64,000 bases of DNA from Rugalucina vietnamica (GCA_964017185.1 OZ024869.1:2936501-3000500), one strand, 5' to 3'; numbered from the stretch's first letter, positions 43,657 through 53,920 are shown. Made by a program: numbers and translations. Notes: a model not told the origin generated them from the sequence alone.

Positions 43657-44414
43657 AGTCCAATCCGCATGCGCCAAAAATACACACTCGTGTAAATATA
43701 CTCCGGTGTGCAAATTTTACTCGGGGTAAGTAAATGGCGCATGCGAACGCAAATACACACCGGAGTATATTTACATATGGGTAAATTTACTCCTGGGTCT
43801 GACCAGATGCAAATTTTATATTTACAAATACACACGTGTAAATTTACTATTACGTGCCATGCGAACGCAAAGTAAAATTTACCCATGAGTATTTTTATTT
43901 CAAGTCAATATTCTGCTTTTAGATAACAAATTTTCACATTTTTTGTTCCTAGCTGATTATATGACAGTTGCTGAAACTGTGGACATTGTTGCTAAATAAG
44001 AGTTTATTGCCATTCATAACATTTTAGATCATATGGAGTGCAAACAGCCACACTATTTCTTCATCATTCTTGGTTAGGATTCTTGGGGCATTTTAACAGT
44101 AATTCCTTGTAAAAGGATGAAAAAAGGAATTGTATAACTGCTAAGGTTATGCCTGACCATTACATGATTCCCCTCTGCTGCCAAAGTCTACATGAACACC
44201 TTGAAGCAGCCTCTTCTTGTTTTGCAAATACAGAAAACTTAAATGAACAGGTTTTAATCTAGAAATGATAAATTTACCTACAAAAATACTCCTGGCGATA
44301 AAACCCATGCGAACGCAATTTAAATTTGCTCTCAGGTTGATTTGCACACCGGAGTATAAATACACACCGGAGTATATTTACACGCGTGTATTTTTTGCGC
44401 ATGCGAATTGGACT
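43657..44414. mobile_element. MITE with ~52-bp inverted ends and TAA duplication
   Basis: 758 bp, with TAA on both sides (43654-43656, 44415-44417). The ends AGTCCAATCCGCATGCGCC.. and inverted AGTCCAATTCGCATGCGCA.. match for about 52 bp. Several internal copies of ACTCCGGTGTG and AATACACAC.CG are present. The TAA duplication points to PIF/Harbinger. No ORF of note. Confidence 0.85.
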
Positions 44415-44563
44415 TAAGTGTCAGCACTGATCAATGATAAAACTTCGTATTGTTGCGAGTTGTATCAAACTGCTGGTATCCATTCCCGCGGCCATGATTC
44501 ACATTTTTAAATTGGTCGGTATACCACCCGGTTCGACCCGGGAGGGGGCGGGACTCTGATTTG

Positions 44564-44568
<5 letters not shown>

Positions 44569-44613
<45 letters not shown>

Positions 44614-44748
44614 AACAAAAAAGAAAGAAAGAAATTCAAAATGACCCAAAAATGTCAACCTTGATGTTTCATTGTTAACGTCTTTCTATCACAGTATTGA
44701 AAAGAAGGCTAAAAGTTTGGAGAAAAAAAAAAAAAAAAAAAAAAAAAA
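44569..44748. repeat. A homopolymers (44569-44611, 44723-44748)
   Basis: Two long A runs 110 bp apart, between which lies AT-rich sequence. No SINE head was recognised directly upstream of the first. Confidence 0.85.
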
Positions 44749-45069
44749 TGTCATCCAAAATATTTCAGAGAACCCCCACTCCACTTCCATCCCCGCTGGG
44801 CGGTTTGTATCTCGCTTGTTTCACCACAAAATAAAATTAAGACTGGAAAGGCCATAGCCCAGACTCGGGAAGGAAAATACACTTGTTTTCCAGGCATCTT
44901 ATAAAATGATAAAATACTTGTACGTATGCCGCACACCACTTTTATTACCGGCAATTTGACCATCCTACTAGCTTCAATTAAAACTAAGCTAGACATGACA
45001 ATAAGGGTGAAGCTAAATCAAAGTAGTACCACTCTAGAATATTATCAATGTTACACCCTATGGGTGGTT

Positions 45070-45184
45070 TGCCTTTATTACGCCAGGGTGAACATTTGTC
45101 ACCAACACGACAGGCATATGTACGTGCCGGGTATCGAACCCGCAACTTTTTTATTACTATCCATTACACCACAGCGGCTGTAGA
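45070..45184 (-). mobile_element. tRNA-derived SINE head or fragment
   Basis: Minus strand: CAGCCGCTGTGGTGTAATGG then ATAG gives a box A-like start. GCGGGTTCGATACCCGGC (45126-45143) is an intact box B. Between them is a T/A-rich interval without a cloverleaf. The body continues towards 45050. Probably a SINE or tRNA pseudogene, not a functional tRNA. Confidence 0.6.
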
Positions 45185-45212
45185 ATAGTAAGTATATAGA
45201 AATAACAGTTAA

Positions 45213-45303
45213 AACAGCAGTCACACATTAGCGTATAACCAAAACGCGTGCCAGACGTATGAAAAATCTTAACACGTTAAAAATTTTGGACGTATAAAAA
45301 TAA

Positions 45304-45334
<31 letters not shown>

Positions 45335-45784
45335 CAACTCGTTTAAGCAGTCACGCATTAGCGTGTGACGACGTATTAAAATCTCTAAAACGCTAAAAGT
45401 GTGTTTGTGTTACGTCCCAGACACGCTAAGCACGCGCTATAGGCGCGCATCAAACGTTACACGCGCGTCTCATATACGCTTGGGACACGTTACTAAAGCT
45501 ATATCCCGTAAAATCGGAACGCGCATGTAGCGTACACTGGCGAAGTTATTCGAAACGTATAAGACACACGCCCTAGACACGCCGAGCTTCTAGAAAAAAT
45601 TTAAGCATGTTTAAATTTCTTTTAGCCCAAACGCGCACCGACGTACAGCGACGCGCAACGGACGTACACCAAGCGTACCCAACGTAACGTGTTTTAACGT
45701 TTCACCGGCGTGCGTCAAACGGTGGAATTTTGCATTCTTTTTTCAACACGCACTTATACGCTAATGTAATGTGTGACTGTTATT
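45213..45784. mobile_element. TIR element (GTCACACATTAGCGTATAA ends)
   Basis: Left AACAGCAGTCACACATTAGC and right CTAATGTAATGTGTGACTGTT are inverted. The interior is rich in ACGCG/CGTAC-type repeats and has a ~27-bp T run (45308-45334). TTAA lies at the left flank and TTTAA at the right. A degenerate reverse relative lies at 60285-60625. Confidence 0.65.
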
Positions 45785-45949
45785 TAAGTGACTGTTATTT
45801 AAATTTTATGATTTCATTATACTCGCTTTAGTCAGCTGGTGTGCACTTATAAGTATTTGATCAGTTCTTATTTTAACTTCTTTTAATAATGTGAAAACAT
45901 ATAAATGATCATAAATCAGGAAATGTTTGTTCGTTCGTTCGAATTAATG

Positions 45950-46110
45950 CTTAAAACGTCCCAGTCAACAGTAATCGTCATGTCGGGACGTTGCCTCGAT
46001 TTCATGGGACTTTTACCCACTATGAGGATGTCATGACACCCAAAAGTGCTTCAAATACAAGTTACAGTCCAAGTAAGCCACAAAGTCTTATCCGTATGGA
46101 TGATTTGACT
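45950..46110 (-). mobile_element. Degenerate SINE copy (relative of 49305-49509)
   Basis: Reverse of the tail: AAACGTCCCAGTCAACAGTA and GTCATGTCGGGACGTTGCC. A second tail fragment in plus orientation is at about 46345-46395 (CAGACATGACTGAAAAATTG then TTGATTGGG). Heads not recognisable. Confidence 0.55.
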
Positions 46111-46751
46111 TGAACCATTTTTCATCTTTTTCAGTAGGCCCCGATGACCACCCTTAAGCATTGTGGTGGTACGTTTAAAGACTTTTGCGCGTAACCTTAA
46201 AGAGGAAAACCCCATGTATATCGCAAGTAATGATCAGATATAGCAAATGTAAGACGTAGCTAAGCTAATAACCATGATATTTTATGGTCGGTAACTTGGT
46301 ATGAATCGACAACAGTGCACATGTGTATAGTGATTCGCCAAAACCTTCCAGACATGACTGAAAAATTGTTGATTGGGAAAATAAACCGCAATTTAATAAA
46401 CAAACAATCAATACGATTTTACTTTCATTTTTATAATAAACCAGTGCACTCTGATAAGCTCGTACGAGTTACAACTTTAGTTGAACCAGTAAGGATGCCG
46501 ATGTTTATATGGAGTTGCTCCCCTTAGACCAGATGGAAAGTAAGATAAGAAAATAAATCCCGTATAGACTCCGAAACTACAGGACAAAACATTGCACAAA
46601 ATGCGGTATCACGATTTACCGGAACGGACCGGAACAGACCGGAACGGGCCGGAACGGACCGGAACGGGCCGGAACGGACCGGGTGGGTGGACTGACCGGG
46701 TGGGTGCGCATGCGCACGTTCGTGACGCTTCCTGTTTTCAGGAACCTATTT

Positions 46752-46846
46752 TGGACTAAATTCTAAATTTAGCCACCCACCCCACACCTGAGGTGATGAT
46801 CAGAAATTGATCGACTCAGTATCAGAAGATAGATAGATAGGACCGG
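46752..46846 (+). mobile_element. LINE 3' tail fragment, same family as 31970-32410
   Basis: CTAAATTCTAAATTTAGCCA, CCACCCCACACCTGAGGTGA and AAATTGATCGACTCAGTATC followed by AGATAGATAGATAG. This is the last ~90 bp of the LINE at 31970, with the same tetranucleotide tail. Confidence 0.88.
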
Positions 46847-46915
46847 AACGGACTCAGAAAATAGCACAGCAGACCGTTTCGAGCCCAGTTTTTGTCTACT
46901 TGCTAAAATATCATG

Positions 46916-47025
46916 GCAAGGTACTTATACCATGAAAACATTTCGTAAGCCGAATGAGCAGCTATTTTCCCAATAGGTGGCCACTCAGCTACCTTAACTT
47001 AACTAAAAATATGAAAACAAAGGAA
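46916..47025 (-). repeat. Internal family A fragment
   Basis: AAGGTACTTATACCATGAAAAC, GTAAGCCGAATGAGCAGC and AGGTGGCCACTCAG. It lacks the constant 3' end, so it was cut after insertion. Confidence 0.7.
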
Positions 47026-47899
47026 CGTTAAGATTCTCGTCTATTGGGACTTTGAGAAATATATGACCAATTTTTGCCTCCAAGAAAACTTGTAACACTG
47101 TCCAGCAAAATGTGTTTCAAGACGAGCGCACATATATACATATAAGCCTTTTTTGGGTTTACTTACGTTGGTATCCAAGCAGATGTTAAATGTATGTCTG
47201 TATACCAGAAGACCAATGGTCTAGATTTTGCTCACCTGAAATTTTGTCTTTGATGAATATTCTTTTGTCTAAGGTCATGTTGGTCAAGGTATAAAGTAAA
47301 CTTGCCTCTAATACATAAGAATTAACATTTTAACTTTCTGTAAGTAAGTTCAGGTCACAGGCTACAAAACTTCTCGGAAAATCGAATGTTTCCACTTTTT
47401 CTCACTGAAGAGCCTATGTAACAGTATTTGACTTTGTTCTTAAATAGGTCAAGGTCAGTCCAAGATCATACTTTCTGTAAAAAATTGTTAGGCCAGAGTT
47501 CCAAATACTACATGCCAAGTTTCATTGAAATCAATTGATTCGTTCCAAAGAAAAAGATTTTTCAAGAAGTTACAATATATGGGGGTGATAATTATATGGG
47601 CATGGCGGCCATCTTGGTTATGTGAACGTGACCATTTATATAAATTTTTGTTCCCCTTTCTTAAGGATACTACATCATATTAAATTTGGCTTTGATTGGT
47701 CAAGCGGTTTTTCAGAAAACTAAGTTTTACATTTAATATGTAAATGACCTTTGGCCAATGTCAAGAAATCACCTTGACCATGATTACTTATACAACTTCA
47801 TTAGCTCAACATGTTGTCTGTATCTACCAACTTTCAGGTCACAAGTTACAATACCATATATGGACATGTAAATGTAGCAAGTAGATACAAACTTGGCCT

Positions 47900-49065
47900 T
47901 GAAACGATCTGTTTTGCTATTTTCTAAGTCCGTTCCGGTCGTTATGGTTATGTTAATAGATAAAAATTGGCATTGAAATGGTCTGGGTTATATATATATT
48001 GAGTCCATTCCGTTCCGTTTCGGTCCGTTGTGTTCGCTATGGTTATGTTAATAGATAAAAACTGGCCTTGAAGGTTGCATTTCACTATAAGGTTTTCCAT
48101 AGGTGACAATGTTAACGTTTTTATCACCTAGCTCGAAAACTAGACTCATAAAATTCACAAGACTGGTCTCATTGTAAACGTTCATCATAGCCCATCAATT
48201 TAAATGAAAATTATCCGCATTTTTACCTACTGAATTCAAAGCTATCCCCCGTTAAACGGAGGCACCCTCAGAAATCATGTTTCATCATGCGGGTGGGTCT
48301 TCAGAGGGTTCATGGAGAAAATCCGTCCCGTTCCCATCTGATACCGGGATTTATCGGCTAAAACATGGCATTCGAAACAGCGCATGTTTCAAGTTTTAAA
48401 ACACTTTAAATCGGAAGTCAATCAACGATTATTGACAGGTGACGTCATTGTTGTCTCTAATACAAAATAAATGCTCTCCCCGAAAAAGGGCGAATACTCA
48501 TGCATATTTAGTAGTATGTACTCTGAAGCGGTCTGTTTTGCTTTTTACTGATTCCGTTCCAGTACCTTTCGGTCCATTCCGGTCTTTATGGTTATGATGA
48601 TGATAAAAGCTGACCTTGAAACGGCATGTTTTGCAATTTTTGAGTCCGTTCCGGTCCGTTTCGGTCTTCAAGAGTATGTCAATGATAAAAACTGGCCTTG
48701 AAACGGAAAAATTTTACAATTTTTGAGTTCGTTCCGGTCTGTTTCGACCCGTTCCGATCGATATGGTTAATTTAATAGATAAAACTGGACTTGAAACGGT
48801 CTGTTGTTTTGCTATTTTCTGTATGTTCCGGTCGTTATGGTTATGTTGATGATAAAACTGGCCTTGAAACGGCATGTTTTGCAATTTTTGAGTCCGTTCC
48901 GATCCGTTTCGGTCTTCAAGAATATGTAAATGATAAAAACTGGCCTTGAAACGACAAGTTTGACAATTTTTGAGTCTGTTCCGGTCCGTTTCGACCCGCT
49001 TCGATCGTTATGGCTTATTAAATAGATAAAACTGGACTTGAAACAGTCTGTTTTGCGATTTTCTG
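47900..49065 (+). repeat. ~100-bp tandem array inside the GGAACGGACC element
   Basis: About ten variable units of ..GATAAAAACTGGCCTTGAAACGG, TTTTGC.ATTTT.TGAGTCCG, TTCCGGTCCGTTTCGG. Units near 47930-48090 and 48530-49060 are separated by ~430 bp of other sequence. Confidence 0.75.
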
Positions 49066-49304
49066 AGTCCGTTCCGGTCCGTTTCGGTCCGTTCCGGTCC
49101 GTTTCGGTCCGTTTCGGTCCGTTCCGGTCCGTTCCGGCCCGTTCCGGTAAATCGTGAAACCCCACAAAATGTTATAACACGCATGAAGAGCAAGGGACCA
49201 GCTCTTTCCCAACAAGGTAGCCATCTTGGCTAGCATGAGCCAAATACAAAAGTGACTAGTACAGCATATACGTAATACATGTAGATAGATCAGCTGGTTA
49301 ATCT

Positions 49305-49509
49305 GTACTCCGGTGACGTAGTGGTAGAGCATAGGACTACGTTGAAGTACGTTCATCGAGAGATCCTGGGTTCGAGCCCACTGGTGGCAGCGTGTTGTGT
49401 CCTTGAGCAAGGCACATTTACTCCCAAAAGTACATGGTTAATTCCTAGGAAGCGGTGGCTCCGTCCCGATATGACTAAGAAATTGTTGACTGGGACGTTA
49501 AACCAAACC
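49305..49509 (+). mobile_element. tRNA-derived SINE with conserved GGGACGTTAAAC tail
   Basis: Box A in TAGTGGTAGAGCATAGGAC and box B in GGGTTCGAGCCCACTGG, then GTGTCCTTGAGCAAGGCAC, a motif typical of SINE core domains. Next come TCCGTCCCGATATGACTAAG and TGTTGACTGGGACGTTAAACC. The last motif is shared with the SINE at 25834, so the two families share a tail. No poly(A) run. Confidence 0.8.
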
Positions 49510-49743
49510 TGCACTCCACTAGACGTCGTAACCTCGTTCCACTTCTGTTGTGTGGAGAGATATGATGGGCCACCACATAAAACAGAAGATAAATCACAAC
49601 AGAACCGCACTGGAACGGTCAGTAACTGAAGAAACAAATGAAGGGTTTGAATCGATTTTTTTTCACTCTCGGATGCGATGTAATAGCATTTATTTCATAT
49701 ATTTTGAGCGCCACCTTAGACAGTATTTGTATCTTTTTGTTTA

Positions 49744-49862
49744 CTGAGTCGATCAATTTCTGACCAGTACCTCAGAGATGTGGCTGAGGATTGAACCCGG
49801 GACCTCTGGGACCTGAGTCAACCACTCTACCACTGCGCCAGTCCGCTCCACAGCATACTAGT
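49744..49862 (-). mobile_element. tRNA-derived SINE whose tail matches the LINE 3' end
   Basis: Minus strand: GGACTGGCGCAGTGGTAGAG (box A) and CCCGGGTTCAATCCTCAGCC (box B). A short link follows, then CTGAGGTACTGGTCAGAAAT and TGATCGACTCAGTA. The last ~35 bp match the 3' end of the LINE at 32360-32400 and 46785-46835 (CTGAGGTGATGATCAGAAAT..). SINEs often borrow LINE 3' ends to be copied by the LINE reverse transcriptase. Confidence 0.75.
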
Positions 49863-50020
49863 AATTGGCATGTGGAGCGCAACGACCTAGTTTTGAGAGT
49901 TAAGCTAGAAGTACATGTACCTTACAAGATCAGCTGCACGTGCTAGAAAGATCAGTTGCACGTGCTATACACCAAACCGCTCAACCGATCTTCTTTTTTC
50001 GTACATACTGACTTGGAACC

Positions 50021-50023
<3 letters not shown>

Positions 50024-50072
<49 letters not shown>
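50024..50072. repeat. (TC)n microsatellite
   Basis: About 24 uninterrupted TC units. The Arg-Glu and Leu-Ser repeat ORFs here are artefacts. Confidence 0.93.
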
Positions 50073-50073
<1 letters not shown>

Positions 50074-50216
50074 AAACAGAATGGTAAAGCACCGTTCCTA
50101 GCCACAGTTGATATTGGTTTGTCCAAAAGTAAAGGCAAGACTTTACACCCCGATACCTTGGGTATTTTTCATAGAAATAAAATGTTAGCCTACACCCGGT
50201 CTGGATAAGATGCCAG

Positions 50217-50681
50217 ATGGACCGCCGGAGAGCCACGATTATTTTCGGTACAGCAGCCCGACGTTCTATGCTGGCGTCCCGACGATTCAGTGTCCCGGGT
50301 ATGTCCCGACGTGCTAGATGCTACCATGTTCTCACTTCTCCGGTTTTAACTCCCCGTACATCACGGCTGGGAGAAGCCATGCCATGTGTCATTACTCGGT
50401 TCATTCTGACCTTCGCGCCAAATTGGGGTCGCGACCATCCCGCCATCGTGGTGAACCATGGTAATTTGGCGAAAGCCGTGGGTATCTGGGCAGGGGGGTG
50501 GGGGTGCCGGGGGGTATTCTACCATCTAATTCTCATGGCTAGGTTATTACTGGCCATAACTCAGAATAAAGCGGTTCTGCTTGCTGATGTGGCGCAGCTA
50601 TACGATTTTATATTCCATTTTCGACAGATTCGTCTCGACTTAACGGCTCGTCTCGAAATTAGTGAAATATTGTTGAAATGA
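50217..50681 (+). CDS. Unrecognised 154-residue ORF in a GC-rich island
   Basis: A frame of 154 codons in a ~300-bp GC-rich, CpG-rich patch (50210-50510) that stands out from the AT-rich surroundings. The product begins MDRRRATIIFGTAARRSM and ends TARLEISEILLK; the residues are not low-complexity. No domain recognised. The other strand is also partly open. It lies inside the 9.5-kb insertion and could be a gene fragment of that element, a captured host piece, or chance openness due to GC content. Confidence 0.25.
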   Translation: MDRRRATIIFGTAARRSMLASRRFSVPGMSRRARCYHVLTSPVLTPRTSRLGEAMPCVITRFILTFAPNWGRDHPAIVVNHGNLAKAVGIWAGGWGCRGVFYHLILMARLLLAITQNKAVLLADVAQLYDFIFHFRQIRLDLTARLEISEILLK

Positions 50682-50785
50682 AAGCAAAATTGAATTTTAA
50701 AATGTATCTTTGAAACAATTATGATGTTCAGAACTAATAAAGTACAGAGTTTGATTTAAGTTAACATTCTTATTGGTTTAAAGTC

Positions 50786-50790
<5 letters not shown>

Positions 50791-50846
<56 letters not shown>
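50791..50846. repeat. A homopolymer (~56 bp)
   Basis: Longest A run in the window, about 110 bp after the end of the GC-rich ORF. It could be the tail of a retroposed sequence ending near 50790, since the ORF patch lies directly upstream. Confidence 0.85.
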
Positions 50847-50847
<1 letters not shown>

Positions 50848-51049
50848 ATCTGTGTTAAGTCATGCGGGTGAGCTCGGTCTATTTGGTAAATTTCGTGCTT
50901 TGGACGAATATTTGGAGTGTACGGAGGGTTTGTCTGATTTGTATACAATGCTAGTTCTGTTTTCTTATTTCTGTTTTGTAACCAAATGTGTGAGTTTCTC
51001 CTCCATCCAACCGCGTTTCGGGTGGGGTGGCGGGGGGGGGGGGGGGTCC

Positions 51050-51545
51050 AATTAATGCACCCAATTAGCGTTTGTACTACACTTAATTACTCGAAACTCA
51101 GCACGTGCAAATAATATTTGGTGACACGAACGTATTAAAACACATTTGTCCATGCAGTCCCAGCTTGTATTAATTTTTATATGAATAAATCACTTTTGAA
51201 TTAGTGGCGTGTTACCTTACACATGAAGTTGATGCGTGTCCTTGAACTTTGAAGCAGCTGATTTGTTACGTCACTTGTGATTTCACATTTGCAGGATTGA
51301 TCGATACATGTTTTGTGTTTTCAATGTTGACATCATTTTGTTGTGTTAAATTCTAATGAGAATAAATGGAATAATGGATTTTCCACTTTATACTTGCCTG
51401 TGTTGGCACTGGGGTATTTTAAACTATGGTAACACTGGCACGGTAAGACTTTAAATCCCATAATTTGTACTTTTTTCCAAACGATCCTTGGTCCAAAAAA
51501 GACGTCATTTTCTTTTTTTTCGTTCTCAAAACCGAAACTGAATTT
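51050..51545. other. No gene seen
   Basis: After a ~17-base G run (51031-51047) there is AT-rich sequence without credible frames, up to the second copy of the 26-bp direct repeat at 51549. Confidence 0.4.
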
Positions 51546-51967
51546 TAAATAGTGGCAAGTTCGTTTCGCCCCATTAAAATTTTGGCTGAAAATTTGCACA
51601 AAGGTAGGAAAATTCATGCTCTGTTCGGTTGTCAAGATGAAATATTTCCAGTTTAATGGCAAGTTATTGCTTTTTTATATTTTCCGAGGGTACCGACAAC
51701 CGGTAAAAAACCCGCAACTTTGAAGCGGCTCTTCAGTCCTACTAGAATCAAACCAGGTATGGGACCATTCTTTTTGAAACGATTAATGAGTGTCATTTGT
51801 ATTCCCCCTGTCATTTGATATGAATTCACACAAAAAATGAGCATTTTAAGGTTAAATGCATGTAGCGAAATCGGGCTTAAAAAATTCAATGTAGTTCCAC
51901 AGAACGAACGCACGCGATTTTTGTTTTTAAAATCCTACGCCAGGCCCATCTCCGTTCCCGACTGTTA

Positions 51968-52623
51968 AGAGAAGTGAACAAGAAAAAGCGGGTTGCCTGG
52001 GCCAAGGAGAGAAAAAAAACTGGTCAGTTGATGCACAATAGAGAAAGTGGATATTTAGTGATGAAAGCCAAATAGTGATAGGAAAGAATAACAAAATATA
52101 TGTCTGGAGAAAGGACTCTGAAGTGAACAACCCCCATGTAATCAGTAAAGCTCCTAGGGGTAGGGTGAGTTTAATGGTCTGGGGATGCATATGCTATGCA
52201 GGTGTTGGAACTTTAACACATGTGGACGGTAATATAAATGCCCTGAAATATATAAACATTATTGATAATAACCTGTGGCCAGTAATTGCCCGTCATTTCC
52301 CCGATGGAAACTATACCTTCATTGATGACAATGCCCCTGTACATAGAGCCCATGTTGTAGATGAATACTGGGAAACTAATGATATCAATCACATAGAATG
52401 GCCTGCACAGTCCCCTGACTTAAATCCAATAGAAAATATCTGGCTGAAACTCAAAAGAGACATAGAACCACAAAGTGAACATTCACACCAAAAATGACCT
52501 GTTAGCTGCCGTGCGCCATAGCTGGGAAAACATCGAGCCAGCTTATGTTCAATGCCTCTACAGCACAATACCAGCTAGATTAAACGAAGTAATAAGAATG
52601 AAGGGCAATTTGACCAAATATTG
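51968..52623 (+). pseudogene. Tc1-like transposase, C-terminal catalytic part
   Basis: Continues exactly where 42427 stopped (REVNKKKRVAWAKER). The first catalytic Asp is in IFSDES, the second in FIDDNAPVHRA, and Glu follows 34 residues later in SPDLNPIENIW (DD34E). One in-frame TAG (near 52043) precedes IFSDES. One frameshift near 52480 separates KLKRD from HKNDLLAAVRHSWENIEPAY. The protein would end at TGA about 52623, 50 bp before the right inverted repeat. The element is dead but only lightly decayed. Confidence 0.9.
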
Positions 52624-52822
52624 AGGTAAGGTGTTCATTATTTACTAAGAAATGCTTATTGAAAGTTTGCCTTAAATTTTTCTGTTTTTGGCGGCCATAT
52701 TGAAAGTGGCGAATAATTATGTCCCTTGACTGTATAAACATATGTACTAGTAGTCCTAGTATTAATTTGAATTAAGGAGTCTAGAATAAATTTGTCATAG
52801 GAATTTAGACAAAATAAAATAC

Positions 52823-53282
52823 CTTTGATAAGCTTCTTCAAACGCTGGCCATTCCTGACAAAGTACGTGACACCCATTTTCGAATTCAGCAAAGTTTTTA
52901 TACATCCCACACTTTCTAGTGCAATTTGAATATCCCCCAGTTGCGTAATATGTTTGTTTCCTAAAAAGTCAATTACATCTAGTAAAGCGTCAACACCATC
53001 TAACAATAGAAACAACTCCTTCCAAGCTTGCATATTTTGTTTCAGTTTTCCCTTTAGCCATGAAATCAGTCTCAGGCTGGGATCCTTGAGGCAGTGAATA
53101 ATTTGGGCTGGGGAATAATCATCGAAATTAAGGTGTGATATAGCAACGTGCATTCTGTCCTGAAACGATGCACTGCTGGAACAAACATCGATGGTTTTAT
53201 CTCTGTTAGCCTCTACTGGTTCATCATTACCACCAATGTCAACATTAATGCTCGTAACCTCTGTCTTGTAACTTTTGTACAT
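52823..53282 (-). CDS. First coding exon, INF2-like DID domain, divergent copy IV
   Basis: 460 nt from ATG at 53282 (MYKSYKTEVTSIN) to a donor AAG/GTATTT (52823/52822), phase 1 as in the other copies. After ~45 residues the DID half-domain reads AISHLNFDDYSPAQIIHCLK, PSLRLISWLKGKLKQN, ELFLLLDGVDALLDVIDFL, ALESVGCIKTLLNSKMGV. It is clearly related to copy V and more distantly to I-III. A Tc1 element sits 89 bp into the intron. No FH2 exon seen. Expression and product are not known. Confidence 0.7.
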
Positions 53283-53289
53283 AGTTGTT

Positions 53290-53920
53290 GTTATTATATT
53301 TTGTTTAATTCTTAATAAAATTAGAGATTTATGTAGGTATGTTTTCTTTGTATCATTTAAGCAAGATTTTTGACGAATCGTCTATATATCCTCATTTTCA
53401 TTGTCGAATACTAGTACTTAATCATTTCGTTAAAAAAATCGTCACTTTACCTGAAACACTAGAAATTTCAGCATTTAAACACGACGTGTTACTATGGCCG
53501 CGTTTTGCATCCTGATTTTATATTCCACAACCATAGTATAAGAAGTTCATTTACCACACAATCTATATTATGTAATAGTAGTTCGTATTTTCTTGACGAT
53601 CAAAAGTACAAACTATAACTTGAATGTTGGTTTAAAATATGTACGAAAATATTGTTTGTAGAGGGAAGATTAATACTTAATCACTAGGTTAGGTTATGTA
53701 AATTATGTAGCAGGATGTGGCAAATATTGAAAAGTGAACTTATGTAGCATATATTGATTTGAATTATAAATACACTGTCCAATATATAATGTCTTCAAAG
53801 CATCACTATACCTATAAACATTTCGACCATGCCTATTTACAACCAGTGACTGATAAGCCTCGTTAGGCTGGGTATAATTTATATGAATTGTACACCTTTG
53901 TATGTGTTATATTCATATGT
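53290..53920. other. Upstream region of DID exon IV, no gene seen
   Basis: AT-rich, no clear TATA box in the position seen for copies I-III, no repeat boundary. It probably contains the promoter of copy IV if that is expressed. Confidence 0.35.

Larger units (their letters stand above)
46609..49157. mobile_element. TIR element built of GGAACGGACC repeats
   Basis: The ends TCACGATTTACCGGAACGG and (inverted) TCACGATTTACCGGAACGG are the same, followed on both sides by runs of CCGGAACGGACC-type repeats (46619-46690; 49065-49150). The interior holds a ~100-bp tandem array (47900-49060) with ACTGGCCTTGAAACGG..TTTTGCAATTTTTGAGTCCG. Nested inside are a LINE tail (46752-46846) and a family A fragment (46916-47025). 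No transposase. The frames with TDRNGPKRTE repeats (48812-49165 minus) come from the repeats. Confidence 0.75.
42428..51964. mobile_element. 9.5-kb composite insertion flanked by TTA
   Basis: TTA precedes (42425-42427) and follows (51965-51967) the insert. Removing it and one TTA restores the transposase frame exactly. The ends are CAGTTGGACGGTAACTATGG and, inverted, CAGTCGGGAACGGAGATGGG, weak terminal inverted repeats. A 3-bp TTA duplication suggests PIF/Harbinger. A 26-bp sequence (ATAGTGGCAAGTTCGTTTCG plus CCCCAT) occurs in direct orientation near both ends (42738-42763, 51549-51574). The interior is full of later insertions. No complete transposase was found. Confidence 0.6.
41843..52732 (+). 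mobile_element. Tc1-like (DD34E) transposon, split by a 9.5-kb insertion
   Basis: The terminal inverted repeats CAGTCAAGGGACATAATTAT.. (41843) and their complement ending at 52732 match for at least 26 bp, with TA at both sides (41841-41842, 52733-52734). Without the insertion the element is ~1350 bp, normal for Tc1. The N-terminal half of the transposase is at 42053-42427 and the catalytic half at 51968-52623. It lies 89 bp beyond the splice donor of the DID exon at 52823, so inside that gene's predicted first intron. Confidence 0.92.

Noticed and set aside
48812-49165. ORF with TDRNGPKRTE repeats
   Set aside because: Translation of the CCGGAACGGACC repeats of a TIR element.
49311-49400. 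tRNA-like heads at 49311, 49790-49860 (minus) and 45126-45180 (minus) as tRNA genes
   Set aside because: All continue into SINE-type bodies or tails and lack a complete cloverleaf.
52075-52497. Treating the second transposase ORF as a separate gene with its own start
   Set aside because: It starts at GTG in mid-domain and is the continuation of the split Tc1 transposase.
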